DNA of 64,000 nucleotides from Laburnicola sp. R22_1 (GCA_014281115.1 JACONQ010000001.1:682001-746000), one strand, 5' to 3'; positions 43,619 through 55,480 are shown, numbered from the stretch's first letter. Numbers and translations: made by a program. Notes: generated by a model from the letters alone, not told the origin.

Positions 43619-44359
43619 TGTGGGTGATGTGAGTGGGAAGATGGGCAAGGTAGGGAGGGAGGGAGAGAGGTAGATAGATAATCTAGAACATATTCTCCTT
43701 ACATGCCCTCCCCCCAGGAGACCGCCAACTACCCAGAACCCCACCTCGCGCCTCCAAAAACAACAATTCCCCCAGACGCCATACCATACCAATAACACGC
43801 GCCCCACGCATGCGCACACCCGCCCGGGGGTACTCGGAGGCCGCGCGTGGCGCCTAAGAATGGCGGAGGAGGTGTGCGTGAAATGGGGGGTGTGATTGGT
43901 GGCGGGGCAATGGAGGGGCGCGATGTGATTGGGTAGAAGGGATGAGTGTTGTCGAGGGCGGGTGGGCGGCTCGGAGGGTTGGGTCTTAGGGGGTTAGAGT
44001 GTGTTTACGGTAGATGTATGGGGTGGAGAGGGGAGCTGGGATGGTTGTGGAACTGCGATAGATAAGCGATGAAGAGGGGTTGGGCGTATCTTTTGGGAGT
44101 TGCTTGTTTGGGCAAAACGCGGGCCGGCTGGGTGGGGACACGTGATGCTTGCTGTGCAGGTGCTGTCCGGGTCCGGGTCCACGGGTAGGTAGGTACTCAG
44201 CCTGACTTAGGTACCTACCTACCTACATGTCGTATAAACATGTAAAGTGGTAACCTAAGCAAGTTACACAGCCGCCAAGACATGTATTCCCACGCTCGTA
44301 ACGTGGCCCAAAGCTAAGAGCAAACAACCAAATTCCGATCCAAGTTCAGCTTTCTAAGC
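43619..44359. other. intergenic, no gene recognised
   Basis: Upstream region of the nuclease gene and 3' region of the next gene. Around 44183-44225 a TAGGTAGGTA run and a TACCTACCTACCTAC run form an inverted repeat about 20 bp apart. No gene seen. Confidence 0.5.
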
Positions 44360-45655
44360 CTACTTGAACACGCGTGAGGGAAAGAGTTGGGTTGGGGCCC
44401 AACTTGGGTGTGAAGATGGTTGGTGCTTGGACCCTGCTGGGCTAAAAGCTTGCGTTGCCAATTCTTTAGTGCTGCGATCGACGGTTTGGAGGCGATCGAC
44501 ATGCCACTTCTGGTAATTTTGAGCTGGGCTGGGAGGATGCGGAGGCTGTGGTGGGGTGGGATGAAATGGGAAGCGGTATGGTGAGTTAGACTGTCTTGGT
44601 GGGCATGGGAAGGGGGAAGAGGCTCGTGGACGGTGGTGGCGAGTTTCCTTTTGAGAAGTAGGCGTGATGGTTGTGTCATGGCGGGAATTGTTTGTTCTTG
44701 CCTTGCTTGAGTCAAATTGAGGTTGCGCAGTTACCAAGGTATTCCTTGACAGTTGCAAGAGATTGAATAGATTCCACTGATAAGTGGTAGAAAATCTTTG
44801 TGTCAGCTCCGCAAGCCTCGGAGGTATACCCGAGGCATGCTTGTGCCTTATTCTTCGCTTGACGAGGAACCATCCAATTGCTAGAGCAGCGAAAACAGCC
44901 AGTGGTACGGAAATACCTATTCCAGTTTTTGCCCCCGTCGACAAGGACGCCTGTGATTTAGGCATTGTTGTCTGGGCTGCGGCTAGCAGTGCACTGTCGG
45001 ATGGCTCCCACATCACCACCAATGCGTGCATGGACACGATAGATGCTCCAGTAGAAGCATAGGCTGTCGTGGACACTGGCCCTGGCTCCCATTGTCCGGC
45101 GCCGTTCAGCCTAGGGTGTACGTAAGGGACGACCTGATCTTTGGAGAATGAGGATGAGCATTTATAGCCACGTTCGAGGTGGTCCATGGGGGGATAGCCA
45201 CTAAATAGTCGAACTCTCAGCTCAGCCTTGTCCAATATATGATCATACTCACGAAGGACAGCACAACGCTGCAGTAATGTCCCTACCAAGCCCTACGACG
45301 TCGGAGCCCGGCGGTCTCGGGAGCCCACTGATGAATGTTGTGACTTGTTCCCATCCGCCTGGGCATATTGCAGGGCTATCTAGGACCACGGTTAGAACAC
45401 AGCTTGGTGTGTAGGTCTAAGCATCTGACAGTGGTAAAACCCCCAATCGAGGAATTCAGGAGCCGCGGTAGGGTAACAGGCTGGGTCAAAATAATCGCTA
45501 GAGCCCATGTGCCCAGCGTAAAACGACTTTCCCGTAGAGCCTAAAGTGGGGGTGGCGAGACATGATGTCGGTTGGACGAAGAGAGTCGTCATAGGGCCGT
45601 GGTTGCCAGGTTTAGCACTCGAGGAGTCGATGAAGAGATCAACCGTTCTCGACAT
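44360..45655 (-). CDS. Cys-containing single-pass membrane protein, uncharacterised
   Basis: Exons 45655-45430, 45379-45253 and 45200-44360 give 397 residues in phase. The ATG at 45655 directly follows an AG acceptor (TCCATAG/ACCATG), so a 5'-UTR intron (donor GTAAGC at 45769) is likely; the in-frame ATG 45592 (MTTLFVQPTSC) is an alternative start. The extracellular part has FVQPTSCLA, DPACYPTAA, YSPAICPGGW, ALCCPSGYP and YKCSSSF. This ordered Cys pattern (SPxICPxGW, CCPSGY) is familiar from many ascomycete proteins of unknown function. A helix (IGISVPLAVFAALAIGWFLV) followed by KRRIRHKH anchors it. The cytosolic tail of about 150 residues is Ser/Pro-rich; its last part could contain an unseen intron. 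There is no N-terminal signal peptide. Confidence 0.7.
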
Positions 45656-46342
45656 GGTCTATGGAAAGCCAGGGTGACCTCGATTATGTGGTGTAAGAGT
45701 CAACAACAGTGAAGAGATATCTCGAAACTGGGCGGCATGATGGACTTTTCATGGTGATTCCAAGCTTACCGCTCTGCATCATGGGAGGCCCAAGGCTGAC
45801 TGCATCTTCATTATACCTGATGATTCGACCCCGCATCTGTGTTGTAGATGAACAACAGGGGGCCAGAAGTACCGTAGGGGCTATGATTTTCATTGAGCTG
45901 ACTCAGGCGTGCTGTACAACGTTAGCAGCATCTAAGGCAACTGGAAACAGGCAACTGGGAAAATGCAAAAGGACATGTTGGACGGTAGAGACTAACAGGC
46001 GGTAGACAAAAGTCCTAGGGTTGTTAGGTAAGCCATCTCAACATGACGCAAGAATTCGGTCGGACCCCCGAGCCCCAGTTTTTGACCTGCAGGCTGCGGG
46101 GTGATATTTTACATACACATGCGCCCACGACAATTCCATTCACTACGGGTACTCTCAACAGTCGCTTATCTCTTCTCCTACACCTTCGCACGTCAAGTCG
46201 CGCACGCTTCACGATAGGTCGCAAGCACAAACCGCACCGTCAGGAGCTGCAGCAGCAGGGCAAGAGCTGGCGCAACGCAGAAAAGGGCCGCGGCAAAGGC
46301 AAAGGCAAGGGAAAAGGAAAGGACCAGGGCAGGCACGGCAGG
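45656..46342. other. divergent intergenic region
   Basis: It holds the likely 5'-UTR intron of the membrane-protein gene (about 45769-45659) and the upstream region of the sirtuin gene, with a Lys/Gly-type purine run just before 46343. No separate gene seen. Confidence 0.5.
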
Positions 46343-47621
46343 ATGGGGCAAGACGAGTCGCGCATGGTGGACGACAACACGCCGCCGCAAACACTCGAGA
46401 GCCGCACGCTGGAGGCTGTCGCCAAGTTCATCAAGGATGGGCGGGCGCAGAACATCGTGCTCATGGTAAGCGCCGCGTAGTTTTGAGCCTTGTATATGGA
46501 TATGGATATGGATATGGATATGGATGCTGACTCTGTAGACGGGCGCGGGCATCAGCACATCGGCCGGCATACCGGATTTTCGCTCGCCGGATACAGGCCT
46601 CTACTCGAACCTCGCGCGCCTCAACCTGCCCTACGCTGAGGCCGTCTTCGACATTAGCTACTTCCGCGAGAACCCGCTGCCGTTCTACACGCTCGCGCAG
46701 GAGCTATACCCTGGCAACTACAGACCGACCATCACCCACTCGTTCATCCACCTGCTGCACCAGAAGGGGCTGCTGCTGAAGCTGTTCACCCAGAACATCG
46801 ACTGCCTGGAGCGCGAGGCGGGCGTGCCCGGCGACAAGATAGTGGAGGCGCATGGCAGCTTCGCGAGCCAGAGTTGCATCGAGTGCAAGACGCCGTATCC
46901 CCAAGATTCGATGCATCAAGCGATCCGCGAGAAAACGGTCCCGACATGCATGCGCGAAACGTGCGGCGGCCTCGTGAAGCCTGATATCGTCTTCTTCGGC
47001 GAGCAGCTCCCCGCCGACTTCTTCGAGAACCGCTCTCTGCCTAGGGAAGCCGACTTGTGCATCGTCATGGGCACCAGTCTGAGTGTCCAGCCTTTCGCTT
47101 CCCTCCCGAGCTTCTGCCGCCACGAAACGCCTCGTGTGTTGATAAACTCGGAGCAGGTTGGGAATCTAGGCTCGCGGGCAGACGATGTGATGTTGCTGGA
47201 GGATTGCGATGCCGGTGTCAGGAGGCTAGCCGAGGCCTGTGGTTGGCTGGAGGAGCTTGAGAGTTTGTGGGCGCAGACAGCGCATCTGGGCCACGTGCAG
47301 CCGGAGGAGAAGGCAGATGAGCCCAAGAAGAGCCGTGATGAGCTGTTGCAAGACGAAGTCGATAAGATCACTCGGGAGGTCCAGCAGAACCTGCGGCTCA
47401 CCGAAGAGCAGCATGCATGGCTCAACAATCACGTCGATAACAGGTTTGCGAGGGTACAAGACGAGGACATGGAAGACGGTCAGTGGGCACCGACCATGAC
47501 AAAACCGCAAACGATCGAGCAGGCGCCTACGAGAGACACGGATATGACTGATCGGTATTCTGACGGCAGTGACGGACTGCGCCATGTATTTCCTTGGCTG
47601 GACAAGAAATCTTCGCTTTGA
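46343..47621 (+). CDS. HST2: HST2-like sirtuin, NAD-dependent protein deacetylase
   Basis: Exons 46343-46465 and 46539-47621 give 401 residues. The start MGQDESRMVDDNTPPQTLES was chosen because fungal HST2 proteins begin this way; the frame is open further upstream but low in complexity. The NAD-binding motif TGAGISTSAGIPDFR opens exon 2. TQNIDCLE, the catalytic His in EAHGSF, the zinc-binding Cys pairs (CIEC and CMRETC), VKPDIVFFGE and GTSLSVQPF follow. The C-terminal 110 residues are charged and include a helix (EEQHAWLNNHVD). HST2 enzymes deacetylate histone H4 and cytoplasmic proteins. The intron carries an ATGGAT microsatellite. Confidence 0.93.
46491..46527 (+). repeat. ATGGAT hexanucleotide microsatellite in the HST2 intron
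   Basis: About six tandem ATGGAT units lie between the donor at 46466 and the acceptor AG at 46537-46538. They fill half of the 73-nt intron, so length changes there would move the branch site relative to the donor. Confidence 0.9.
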
Positions 47622-47893
47622 TCTGCTTCCTGTTTAGCTTATAGGCGTTAGGGATGTCCTCGACTTGGAGCATATGATACCACGTTTCTTACTAGCAATT
47701 CAAAGACATAGATCATATACCGATTGATTCATAATCATTCTATTAACCAAAGAACTACTTCGAAAATGAGTAGGGATGCATCTCGAACCTCTGAACTCCC
47801 GCTCAACCATCGCGAAGGGGTATATACTTTACAAACACCAGCGTGGAGGGACGACCAGACTGAGACTGACCATGTTCCAGCCACCAGACAACT

Positions 47894-49195
47894 TCACTCT
47901 GCGAGCTTCAACTCAGGATATTCCGGCAATTTCCACTTCGCCAGACCGGTCTCATCGTTCTTCTTCTCGGGCATCAACTTCATGAGCAGCTTGTCGATCT
48001 TGAGTGTAGACACGGCCCAAATGCTATTGCGAAGCAGCCACACCGTCAGCGGCGACGAGGGCAGATTTGTGATGCCCGCGTTGAGTTGCTGGCATAGTTC
48101 GACCGGCTCGCGCATCACGTCGTTGTACGATTTGAGCGCAGCATCGACATTGTCGCTGTGTCTCGCGAGTTCGCCCGCGAGCACGTACGCGCCGATGAGC
48201 GCGGACGTCGTTCCCTTGCCCGTGAGCACGCTGGGACAATATCCCGCGTCGCCGATCAAAACAACGCGGCCTTTGTACAGCGACGATAGCTTGACCTGGG
48301 CGAGCTGGTGCGTGTAAAAGTCGGTTGCGGTGCGCATGCCCGCCAGGAATCTTTCCGTATCCCAGCCCGCCCCCTGGAACGTCTCGGCCCAGACATCTTT
48401 CTGCTCTTCCACCGGCTTCTTGTACGACGCCTTGATCTTCTCCGCGTTATGCTGGCTAAAGAGGTAGATCTGCGTCGTGGGGCGGTCGCCATTCCGCAGC
48501 ATGATGGCCCGCTTGTACGGGGCAACGAACAGCTTCGCCAGCGCGTTATCCGCCCCTCCCCTTGGAATAGTAAAATACGCGACTTCCGTGCCCAACTCTT
48601 TGAACGCCTCCCTACTCGCCTGCTCCCCAAACGCCAACGTCCTCGTCCGAGAATTCTGCCCGTCCGCCCCAACAACGACATCGAAAGTCCTCGTCTGCCC
48701 ATCTGAAAACCGAACATCGAGACCTGCCCCCGCTTTCTCTTCCAACCCCTCCACCGTCTTCCCAAACTCATACCTCAACCCCCCCTCCCTCACACCCTGC
48801 CCCTCCAACACCGCCCGCTCCTTCAGCCCATGCTCATACACCACCCTCACAATATCCCCCCTCATAATCTCAATCTCATTCGTGAGCCCCAAGCTCGACT
48901 CCGTCTTCGCATCATCCGTCTTGACGCCGTAGTGCGCGAGTCGCTCGCCTTTTGCGCCCACGAGCTCGTTGCCTGTCTCTTCGACGCGGTGCTTGCGCAT
49001 CTCGTCGAGGAGCCCCATTTTGCGCATGATGGGCATGCCTTGCAGTTTGAAGTCGAGCTGGAGGCCGGACGCGCGGAGCGCGGGCGCGCGCTCGACGATG
49101 GTGATGCTGTGGGCGGGGTTGGCGCGTTGGAGGAGAGAGGCGAGACAGGGGCCTGCGACGCCGGCGCCGATTATGAGGATGGAGAGCGGGGGCAT
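47894..49195 (-). CDS. FAD-dependent aromatic-type monooxygenase
   Basis: A single exon. ATG 49195 (MPPLSILIIGAGVAGPCLAS) was chosen because it begins at the beta strand of the Rossmann fold; 433 residues. Motifs: GxGxxG in IIGAGVAGP, VERAP at the end of strand 2, the DG motif VVGADGQNSRTR, and the GD motif VVLIGDAGYCPSVLTGKGTT followed by ALIGAYVLAGEL. These define class A flavoprotein monooxygenases (PHBH fold) that hydroxylate aromatic or polyketide substrates with NAD(P)H and O2. No secondary-metabolite backbone gene lies nearby, so it may act in detoxification or aromatic catabolism; the substrate cannot be read from sequence. Confidence 0.9.
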   Translation of the reverse strand: MPPLSILIIGAGVAGPCLASLLQRANPAHSITIVERAPALRASGLQLDFKLQGMPIMRKMGLLDEMRKHRVEETGNELVGAKGERLAHYGVKTDDAKTESSLGLTNEIEIMRGDIVRVVYEHGLKERAVLEGQGVREGGLRYEFGKTVEGLEEKAGAGLDVRFSDGQTRTFDVVVGADGQNSRTRTLAFGEQASREAFKELGTEVAYFTIPRGGADNALAKLFVAPYKRAIMLRNGDRPTTQIYLFSQHNAEKIKASYKKPVEEQKDVWAETFQGAGWDTERFLAGMRTATDFYTHQLAQVKLSSLYKGRVVLIGDAGYCPSVLTGKGTTSALIGAYVLAGELARHSDNVDAALKSYNDVMREPVELCQQLNAGITNLPSSPLTVWLLRNSIWAVSTLKIDKLLMKLMPEKKNDETGLAKWKLPEYPELKLAE

Positions 49196-50513
49196 GGTTG
49201 GGGTGGGAGTAGAAGAGTTACGGGTTGGTTGTTTGGTGCCGTGTGGTGGTGAGAGCACCCGATTAGGCAGGCAGCTGCGTGAGGTGAGGCTCTGTGTGTA
49301 ACGACGTGAAAACACAGACACGGCCGTCGAGGTGCAAAGGAAAGAAACCAAAGCCTTGAACCGATGCGTGAGTGGACGGAACCCACCGTCCTCACATCCG
49401 CCCTTTTATCCTCTCACACAACTATCAGCACCGCAACAAGTCCGCTTTTGGACATGCAAATCCGACCACATATCCGGGGGCCATGCGTCGGCGCACATGC
49501 AGCTCGTGCCACCGAGGCGAGATGCTGACTTACCTGAGGTGAGGCAGGGGTGTTCTGGCTGATGTCGGAGCTTACGGACGAGGTCGCTCGAGACTCCGAG
49601 TGTGGCGAATGCGAGATATTGGAGTGAAGTGAAGGGAGTTTGATGTTGGGAGGGGATGGTGGGACGCTGCTCGGGCGCATGTGTACCTTCGAAGGTAGGA
49701 AATGGTGCTGCTAGACTACGTATTGCGGATATCTGATGGTGCGCAGGTCTTGGGGTACAATGCTAGTAGGGGTTGTAGGACTAGTTAGGCAGGAGGGGCG
49801 CAAGGAGCGAAGCTTCGTGAAGCTTACTTAGATGCAAGGCACAAACGTACGTCTACACTGTATAGTGACGGACTCCGATTGATTGATGTCTACCTAGATA
49901 ATGTGAACAGCGGGTTGGACAGTGTGTCCTCTAGCAATAGGCATCAAGTGCTTGAATGCCATCGATTGCTGTTGAGTGTTACTTGCATCTCAGGAGCTCA
50001 ACTATTGGGCGCTCCGGGACCAACGCATGGACACGCTTCGTACAACGCATTCGATTGGGGTGTCCATATCTTCGCAATTCGTTCCTGGGCTTTTAGATGT
50101 CAGTACAGCTTGTCAACAACCTCTGTCCAAGTAGTAATTGCTTCGCAACCGGGTTGTTGATCCTCTTCCCACAGATTCCGATGCCTCTGCCCAGGGCGCA
50201 TCTCACCCCCACACTAGACTTTATCCTACGCGAATCCATCCACGCAGAAAACTCGATGCAGTTACTAGCATTTTCCATTCGCAATCCTCATTCAAAGGAT
50301 ACTTGCATGCTTTTTCAGCGGTATCTTGCTTGCTACATTACTCGTCCCAAAAGCTAACCATTCGTTATCCTTAACGGTGTCCAGCAAATCCCAGGCTTCC
50401 TGCAGTGTCTCGACGAACTTGTAACTCCTAAAGCTCAGAACCCAAAACGCCAATGCCCTTATGCATGTAGATGCAGACGAGAACGCTGGGACTTCCACCA
50501 ACGCTACTGCTTT
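49196..50513. other. intergenic, with one exon-like frame
   Basis: 1.3 kb with no complete gene. On the minus strand, ATG 49680 opens a Ser/Pro-rich frame (MRPSSVPPSPPNIKLPSLHS ...) that reaches a perfect CAG/GTAAGT donor near 49533, but I find no convincing next exon. Otherwise featureless. Confidence 0.45.
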
Positions 50514-53114
50514 TTACGCCAAGTATCGATACGAATCGACCTTTGCTCCCTCGATCCGCTCAAGGTAATCACGCTCAATGAGCGATTCGATGCGCTTCTT
50601 GATCATTGATACTTCTGGCTTGAACTGTGCAACAAGCTGACCAATCGTCTCGAGAACCAGCTGTTGGTGCGCAAGCTCTTTGCGTTGTCTATTCGTTGAT
50701 TAGCACTAATTCAAGATCAAGACGAATTGGAGACATACTTCATGATGCGCACAACCGCAGCCTCGATGACGAAGTTGCGCTCGTCGTCATTCTTCTTCTC
50801 GGTCTCTTTTCGCTGTTGGTCGCTCTCGACTTTGTTGCCAACGCTCACAACGCCGACTTTGATCTTCACGAAGTTACCCTTGAATCCCTCGTTGAAGTAG
50901 AACTTGTCGGTTGGTTTCACATCTTTGGACATGGGCTCCTTGATTAGGATACGTGTCTTTGGCGCGACAGCAAGCGACTGTAGATTGCGGGCCAGGTCGC
51001 TGTGGGGTATATTCGTTTGCGCTTGAATCTCCTCGAATGTCATGCATTGATCGGCATCAAGGTCGTTGAATAAGAGAAGAATGACCATACCATAGGTCGA
51101 CACGTTGAGCTCATGTCGGCGCTCTTTGAAGGAACCGTCCTTTTGGGGCACCTTGGGAAACACAGCTTTGATGTCAGCAGAACCCATGTTGGGAAGCCAT
51201 GTCAGCTCTCGTCCGGAATGTTTCTCGTTGTAGAACGCCTCAAATCCACGCTTGACCTTTTCTACAGCAGGTGGATAGTTGCACTTCGGTCGCCTATCGT
51301 CTTGGCCCTCTGCTGAGCCGCCGAATGACTCCATCGGCCAGGTCATCTTCGTCAAAACGCTGATGCCAAGCTCTATACGCTTCGGGTCGCGGTCCCCGAG
51401 GCCTTCAACATGCTTCTTGTAGCCACTCGTAAGCTCAGCAGAAATGAACATGTCCTTGAACATTGCATCGAGTTTTGACGTGAAGCTGGGCCCGAGCTCC
51501 TGCTTCATCTTCTCGATCATCTGTTTCTCCACTTCGTTCGATATGGACTTGTTCATAATGAGTCTTCGGGACAGATGCTTCTTGTAATAACGTTCGAACA
51601 AATCCTTATCCTGCACGTATTTGATGAGAGTGATGGCTTTGTCCAGGACCATATCGATTTCCATTTCAGTCTTGCCCTTGATGCCCTTTTTCATATTCTC
51701 ATCAATGAAGAGTGATATATTTTCGGAAGAGCGAGGAAATGAGGCTGAGTTGATGAAACCCCGGAAACTGTTGAACATGGCCGTGTCTAACAGGCCGTCC
51801 GACTCGAAGGACTGTCTCCAGATCATGTCGAACTTGTCCTTCAGCGCCAGAACATCCTCAACCCATTTGATAGCAGCGACGGTTTGCAGGTTGGAATTCT
51901 TCTCCTGGGCTTGCCGAGACTTGTCACCAGCTTCAGTGGCGGTCGCAGCCGCGGGCGCTTGTGACGCAAGTATAGCATCGTTGTTGATCTCGATGCCCAT
52001 TTCCATGATGCGCTTCTGGATGGCTCGTGTAACTTCAAGTTTCTTATCGTCCACTCGTGCATTGAGATCGTAGATGAGGTTCAACTCGTCTATCCTGTCG
52101 TTGTCGACCATGAAACGGACGCCGCTGTCCATCTCGACTAGATCGTGAATGCGACCTTGAATCAATTCAGCCTCCACTACCGCTCGGATCTTGGATGTGG
52201 TCGATTCTAACAGAGTGGCGCGACATCGGTCCTCCTCTTCGTGGATGCGCTTCTTTGCACGCTTGCAGTAAGCGCCAGCATCCGATTCCCGCAACATGAG
52301 CTCTGCTTCATCCCGGTAAAAACCCCTGCTCGTCTCCAGATATTCCTGCTCGAAAGAGACATGATACAGCCGTTGGTCCTCGGACTCTGGATCGTCGGCG
52401 TGTAGCCCATCGAGCATGTGCACACATGACTTTATGGGGTGCTTGTCGATCACGTCGCCGTCCCGTTCCATCTGGATCTGCTCTAGAATGACGCGGTTTA
52501 GAAGACCAAGAACAAGACGATCGTCGTCTGCGGAAATCGGGGAGTTGAGAATCTCGTCCCGGAAAAGCACCATCGCGGCGGTGTATATTGAAGGACGACG
52601 GTGGTCCTGACAATAGACGCGATCCTTTGCATGTGCCGGGTCAGTAATGGTCGTCTCTGGAGCGGTGCGGGAGGGAGGGCGCGAGGAAACTGACCATATA
52701 CATAAGCACATCTGCCAGCATGCTCATGCACACTTGATGATCGCCCCATGCCTGCTTAAGGCCCTTGAGAAACTTTTCGCCCGACACGCGACGCTCGTTG
52801 GCCGTGGTGCTGGCCATACTCTGCGATTTCGCTAGAAGGTTGGGCGACAGCAGCTGCTGGATGTCGCCACGCACCTCGCTAGCCAGCCAATTCTTCTCAA
52901 ACTCGTGCACCTTCCTGTACAACTCCTCGCCCTTTTTCTTCAGCACTATCCTATAAGCATGGCGGTAGAGTTCTTCGTAGGACAGGCGGGAGGCATTCTT
53001 CGTGTGGATCTCGCGGAAGGCGGCCTCGATGGTCGCCCATGTGTTTTCGAAATCTATCTCGTCACCGTGGAGCCCCTTTGGTACATTAGCCCTCTTGATC
53101 GTGAGCGACACCAT
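50514..53114 (-). CDS. CUL3: cullin-3, scaffold of a RING ubiquitin ligase
   Basis: Three exons (53114-52695, 52624-50739, 50688-50514) give 826 residues in phase; introns are 70 and 50 nt. N-terminal cullin repeats start IKRANVPKGLHGDEIDFENT, with the CUL3-type FENTWATIEAAFREIHTKNA. The central cullin-homology domain has YYKKHLSRRLI and MFKDMFISAELTSGY. Next come the WHB region (LNVSTYGMVILLLFNDL) and, across the last intron, the neddylation segment VVRIMKQRKELAHQQLV, whose Lys is in RIMK. The protein ends SLIEREYLERIEGAKVDSYR then YLA. CUL3 binds BTB adaptors and RBX1, and is activated by NEDD8 on that Lys. The gene is intact. Confidence 0.96.
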
Positions 53115-53651
53115 TCTGGCGAGTGCTGGTGCTGTGGGTTGAGGATAGGCGCGCGTGGGGAGGCGAGGAGAGCAGTATAGCTTGGTAGCGATGAAAGTGA
53201 AGGGAGACAACTCACCCTTCGAGGCGGCCGTATCCGCTGGCGTCCTCGCCCTGCAATCATAGTGTCGACTTTCACTTTATGCGTTGCACAGCTTCACCAG
53301 TAAGATGCGTGTCGTCTGGGCGCTGGATGCGCGTCGAGGCTGTGTAGTTGGGGGCTCGCTGGCAGAAATAAGAATTCGTTGGGCAGGCCGCAGGCACTCT
53401 CCAGCTGTGAAGGAGCGGATCAGAGCAGAGCGCGCGCTGTCTGGGCGGCGTGAGAGTGAAAGTGCCCAGGTGAAGTACACACAGGTCGGGCTAGACGGCG
53501 GGGGTTCAATGGATGGATGCCGCAAGCAGATGGCGAGGTCGGCCCGAGCGCCTCGACAGATTGATTGACCGAACTTCGCCATCCTCCTGAGTTCCTGACT
53601 GACTGAGCACTTCCCTCAATCGTCGTCGCCGTCCTTCTCAACTGCCTCACG

Positions 53652-54332
53652 ATGCCGCCGATGCCGCCGATGCCGTCTTCTCTACTGCGCTGCCTCGCGC
53701 GGCCGCGTGCCCCCCGAGCAGTGCGGACAGCGGTCCCGGAATGCATTCCGACATCAAAGCGACTTTTCCATGCGCCGCGAACGTCGACCCTCGTCCTCGC
53801 CCGCCCTTCGCCGATTCTGGTCGAATCTCAACTGCCTCGGATAGCTACAAGATGCAACTCAAGCAAAACGCCGGGCACGTCGACGACAGCGCCCGAGTCG
53901 CGGCTGGACCGCGACCAGGTGCCTGCGTACGAGCTCACCTTCACCTGCAAAGTCTGCACTACACGCTCGTCACATCGCGTTTCCCAGCAGGGGTACCATC
54001 ATGGCACCGTCCTGATATCGTGTCCCGGGTGCAAGAACCGTCACTTGATCAGTGACCATATGAAGGTACCGATTGCGACAGCTGGAGTCGACGTCGCTAA
54101 CGCGTAGCAGATTTTTTCTGACAAAGCTGTTACTCTTGAAGATATCATGCGCGACAAGGGCAATCTCGTGAAGCGCGGGACCCTCGGTGCTGAAGGGGAC
54201 GTTGAGTTCTGGGATGACGGGTCCACCTCGCCACGATCCGCCCAATTCCACTCTAATTCTACCACGAAGAGCGACCCTGATGCCCCCGAAGGCACGCTGA
54301 CCGATCCGCCCGCTTCGTCCAAAGCATCGTAG
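53652..54332 (+). CDS. ZIM17: ZIM17/HEP1, mitochondrial DNL-type zinc-finger chaperone
   Basis: Exons 53652-54065 and 54111-54332, 45-nt intron (GTACCG ... GCTAAC ... GCAG), give 211 residues. The first 75 residues are Arg/Ser/Pro-rich without acidic residues, a mitochondrial presequence. The zinc-finger core follows: [20 protein letters not shown], then [20 protein letters not shown], with two CxxC pairs and DHMK, continued in exon 2 by [17 protein letters not shown]. The family motif is DNL; here it reads SDH at the matching place. ZIM17 keeps mitochondrial Hsp70 (Ssc1) soluble and aids Fe-S biogenesis and import. The C-terminal 45 residues are a Ser/Asp/Pro-rich tail. It is divergent from cullin-3 with 537 bp between starts. 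Confidence 0.93.
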
Positions 54333-55201
54333 AGCACACGCCTCGTTGTTACCTGTCAATACCGAGCCTCTCCACTGTAAAATATATGTACATGTACAGC
54401 ATTGTCGATAACGAGGTGCGAAGATGCAAGATACCCATGACGAGAAGGCATAATCCTAGAGGCCGATCCTTCATTCAATAGATAAAAAACGCGTTTTTAC
54501 AAGGCTGCTCAACTCGCAATATCTGAATCGTCTGATGAAGGTGCACAGAGAGATTTTGGTCAGTAGGCAGTCGAGACGTCGGAATTTATCCAACTATGAG
54601 CGAGTGGGAGAAGTTGTCGTTCGACACAGCCTTTACCAAGGTCTTGGAGACCGATTCATCTCGGCCCTCGCCTTCGAAAGCATAGGCTTGAAATATCGGA
54701 GCGCCCTTGGTCTCATCAGCGACGTGTTATATGTCAGTTGGATTGCAGGTGACCCGATTATAATGTCGGGCTTCACGCCTCGCCCCTTGTTTTTAAAGTT
54801 GGCAAGTATCATCAGCCAACGCTAAGCAACGTGGAAGTGGGAAGAGCACCACGTGGTGAGTGGTAGTGTTGATGTTGGCGGGGGGCGCACCACCTACCAC
54901 CTACCACCTACCAACGGTCCTTCCCCTCAGACATCCATCCCCCACCATCTACCATCAGCAGCTTTTTAGACCTCAGATATGTAATCAACCGGGTATAAAA
55001 TGCAGAATTGCGGCAGCAGCATCGAGACCACCTATCTTGTGTACGACGGCGCACTTTCCCTCAGACTTTGAAACGAAGCCGCCGACTCCCCTCCCAATAT
55101 ACACCCCCCACTCTTCTCCAGGCACCACGCAACACTTGATGAACCGCACAAGTCGCTCACCACGTCACCACGCACCACGCCTCCCGACCCACCCAATCAC
55201 A

Positions 55202-55227
55202 CCCCGCACATGAGGTCATATGCGGGG
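55202..55227. promoter_or_regulatory. 26-bp imperfect palindrome upstream of the metallothionein
   Basis: CCCCGCA-c-ATGA-GG-TCAT-a-TGCGGGG: a two-fold symmetric site with one mismatched pair, centred 266 bp upstream of the metallothionein ATG. The size and symmetry suit a dimeric DNA-binding protein, perhaps for metal or stress response; which one is unknown. Confidence 0.5.
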
Positions 55228-55335
55228 CGCCGCTTTCCCGATCCAGGGCTAGCGCGCTGAGGCACTTGTGCGGTCGCTCCTGGGTTGCGCCCGGCGTTTC
55301 GCACAAACTGCGCAGTTGGGACCCTGAGGGGTAGG

Positions 55336-55343
55336 TATATAAG
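55336..55343 (+). promoter_or_regulatory. TATA box of the metallothionein gene
   Basis: TATATAAG lies 138 bp before the ATG, with AGGGG (STRE-like) just upstream at 55327-55331. A canonical TATA box suits a strongly inducible gene. Confidence 0.6.
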
Positions 55344-55480
55344 ACGGGAGCTTTCTACTGAGAAAGAACAATCGTACCTACTGTCCATCTACCACAAGGT
55401 CGTCAGAAAACTTCATTCGAATACCGATCGTACCAAACCGAGTCGATTCCATCTTGATATATTCTTGAAGACTTTTCACC

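Larger units (their letters stand above)
54333..55480. other. intergenic; metallothionein promoter in its last 300 bp
   Basis: No gene seen. A run of ACCACCT/ACCTACC units lies at 54888-54915. The interval 55200-55480 holds the palindrome and TATA box listed separately and is taken as the metallothionein promoter. Confidence 0.55.
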
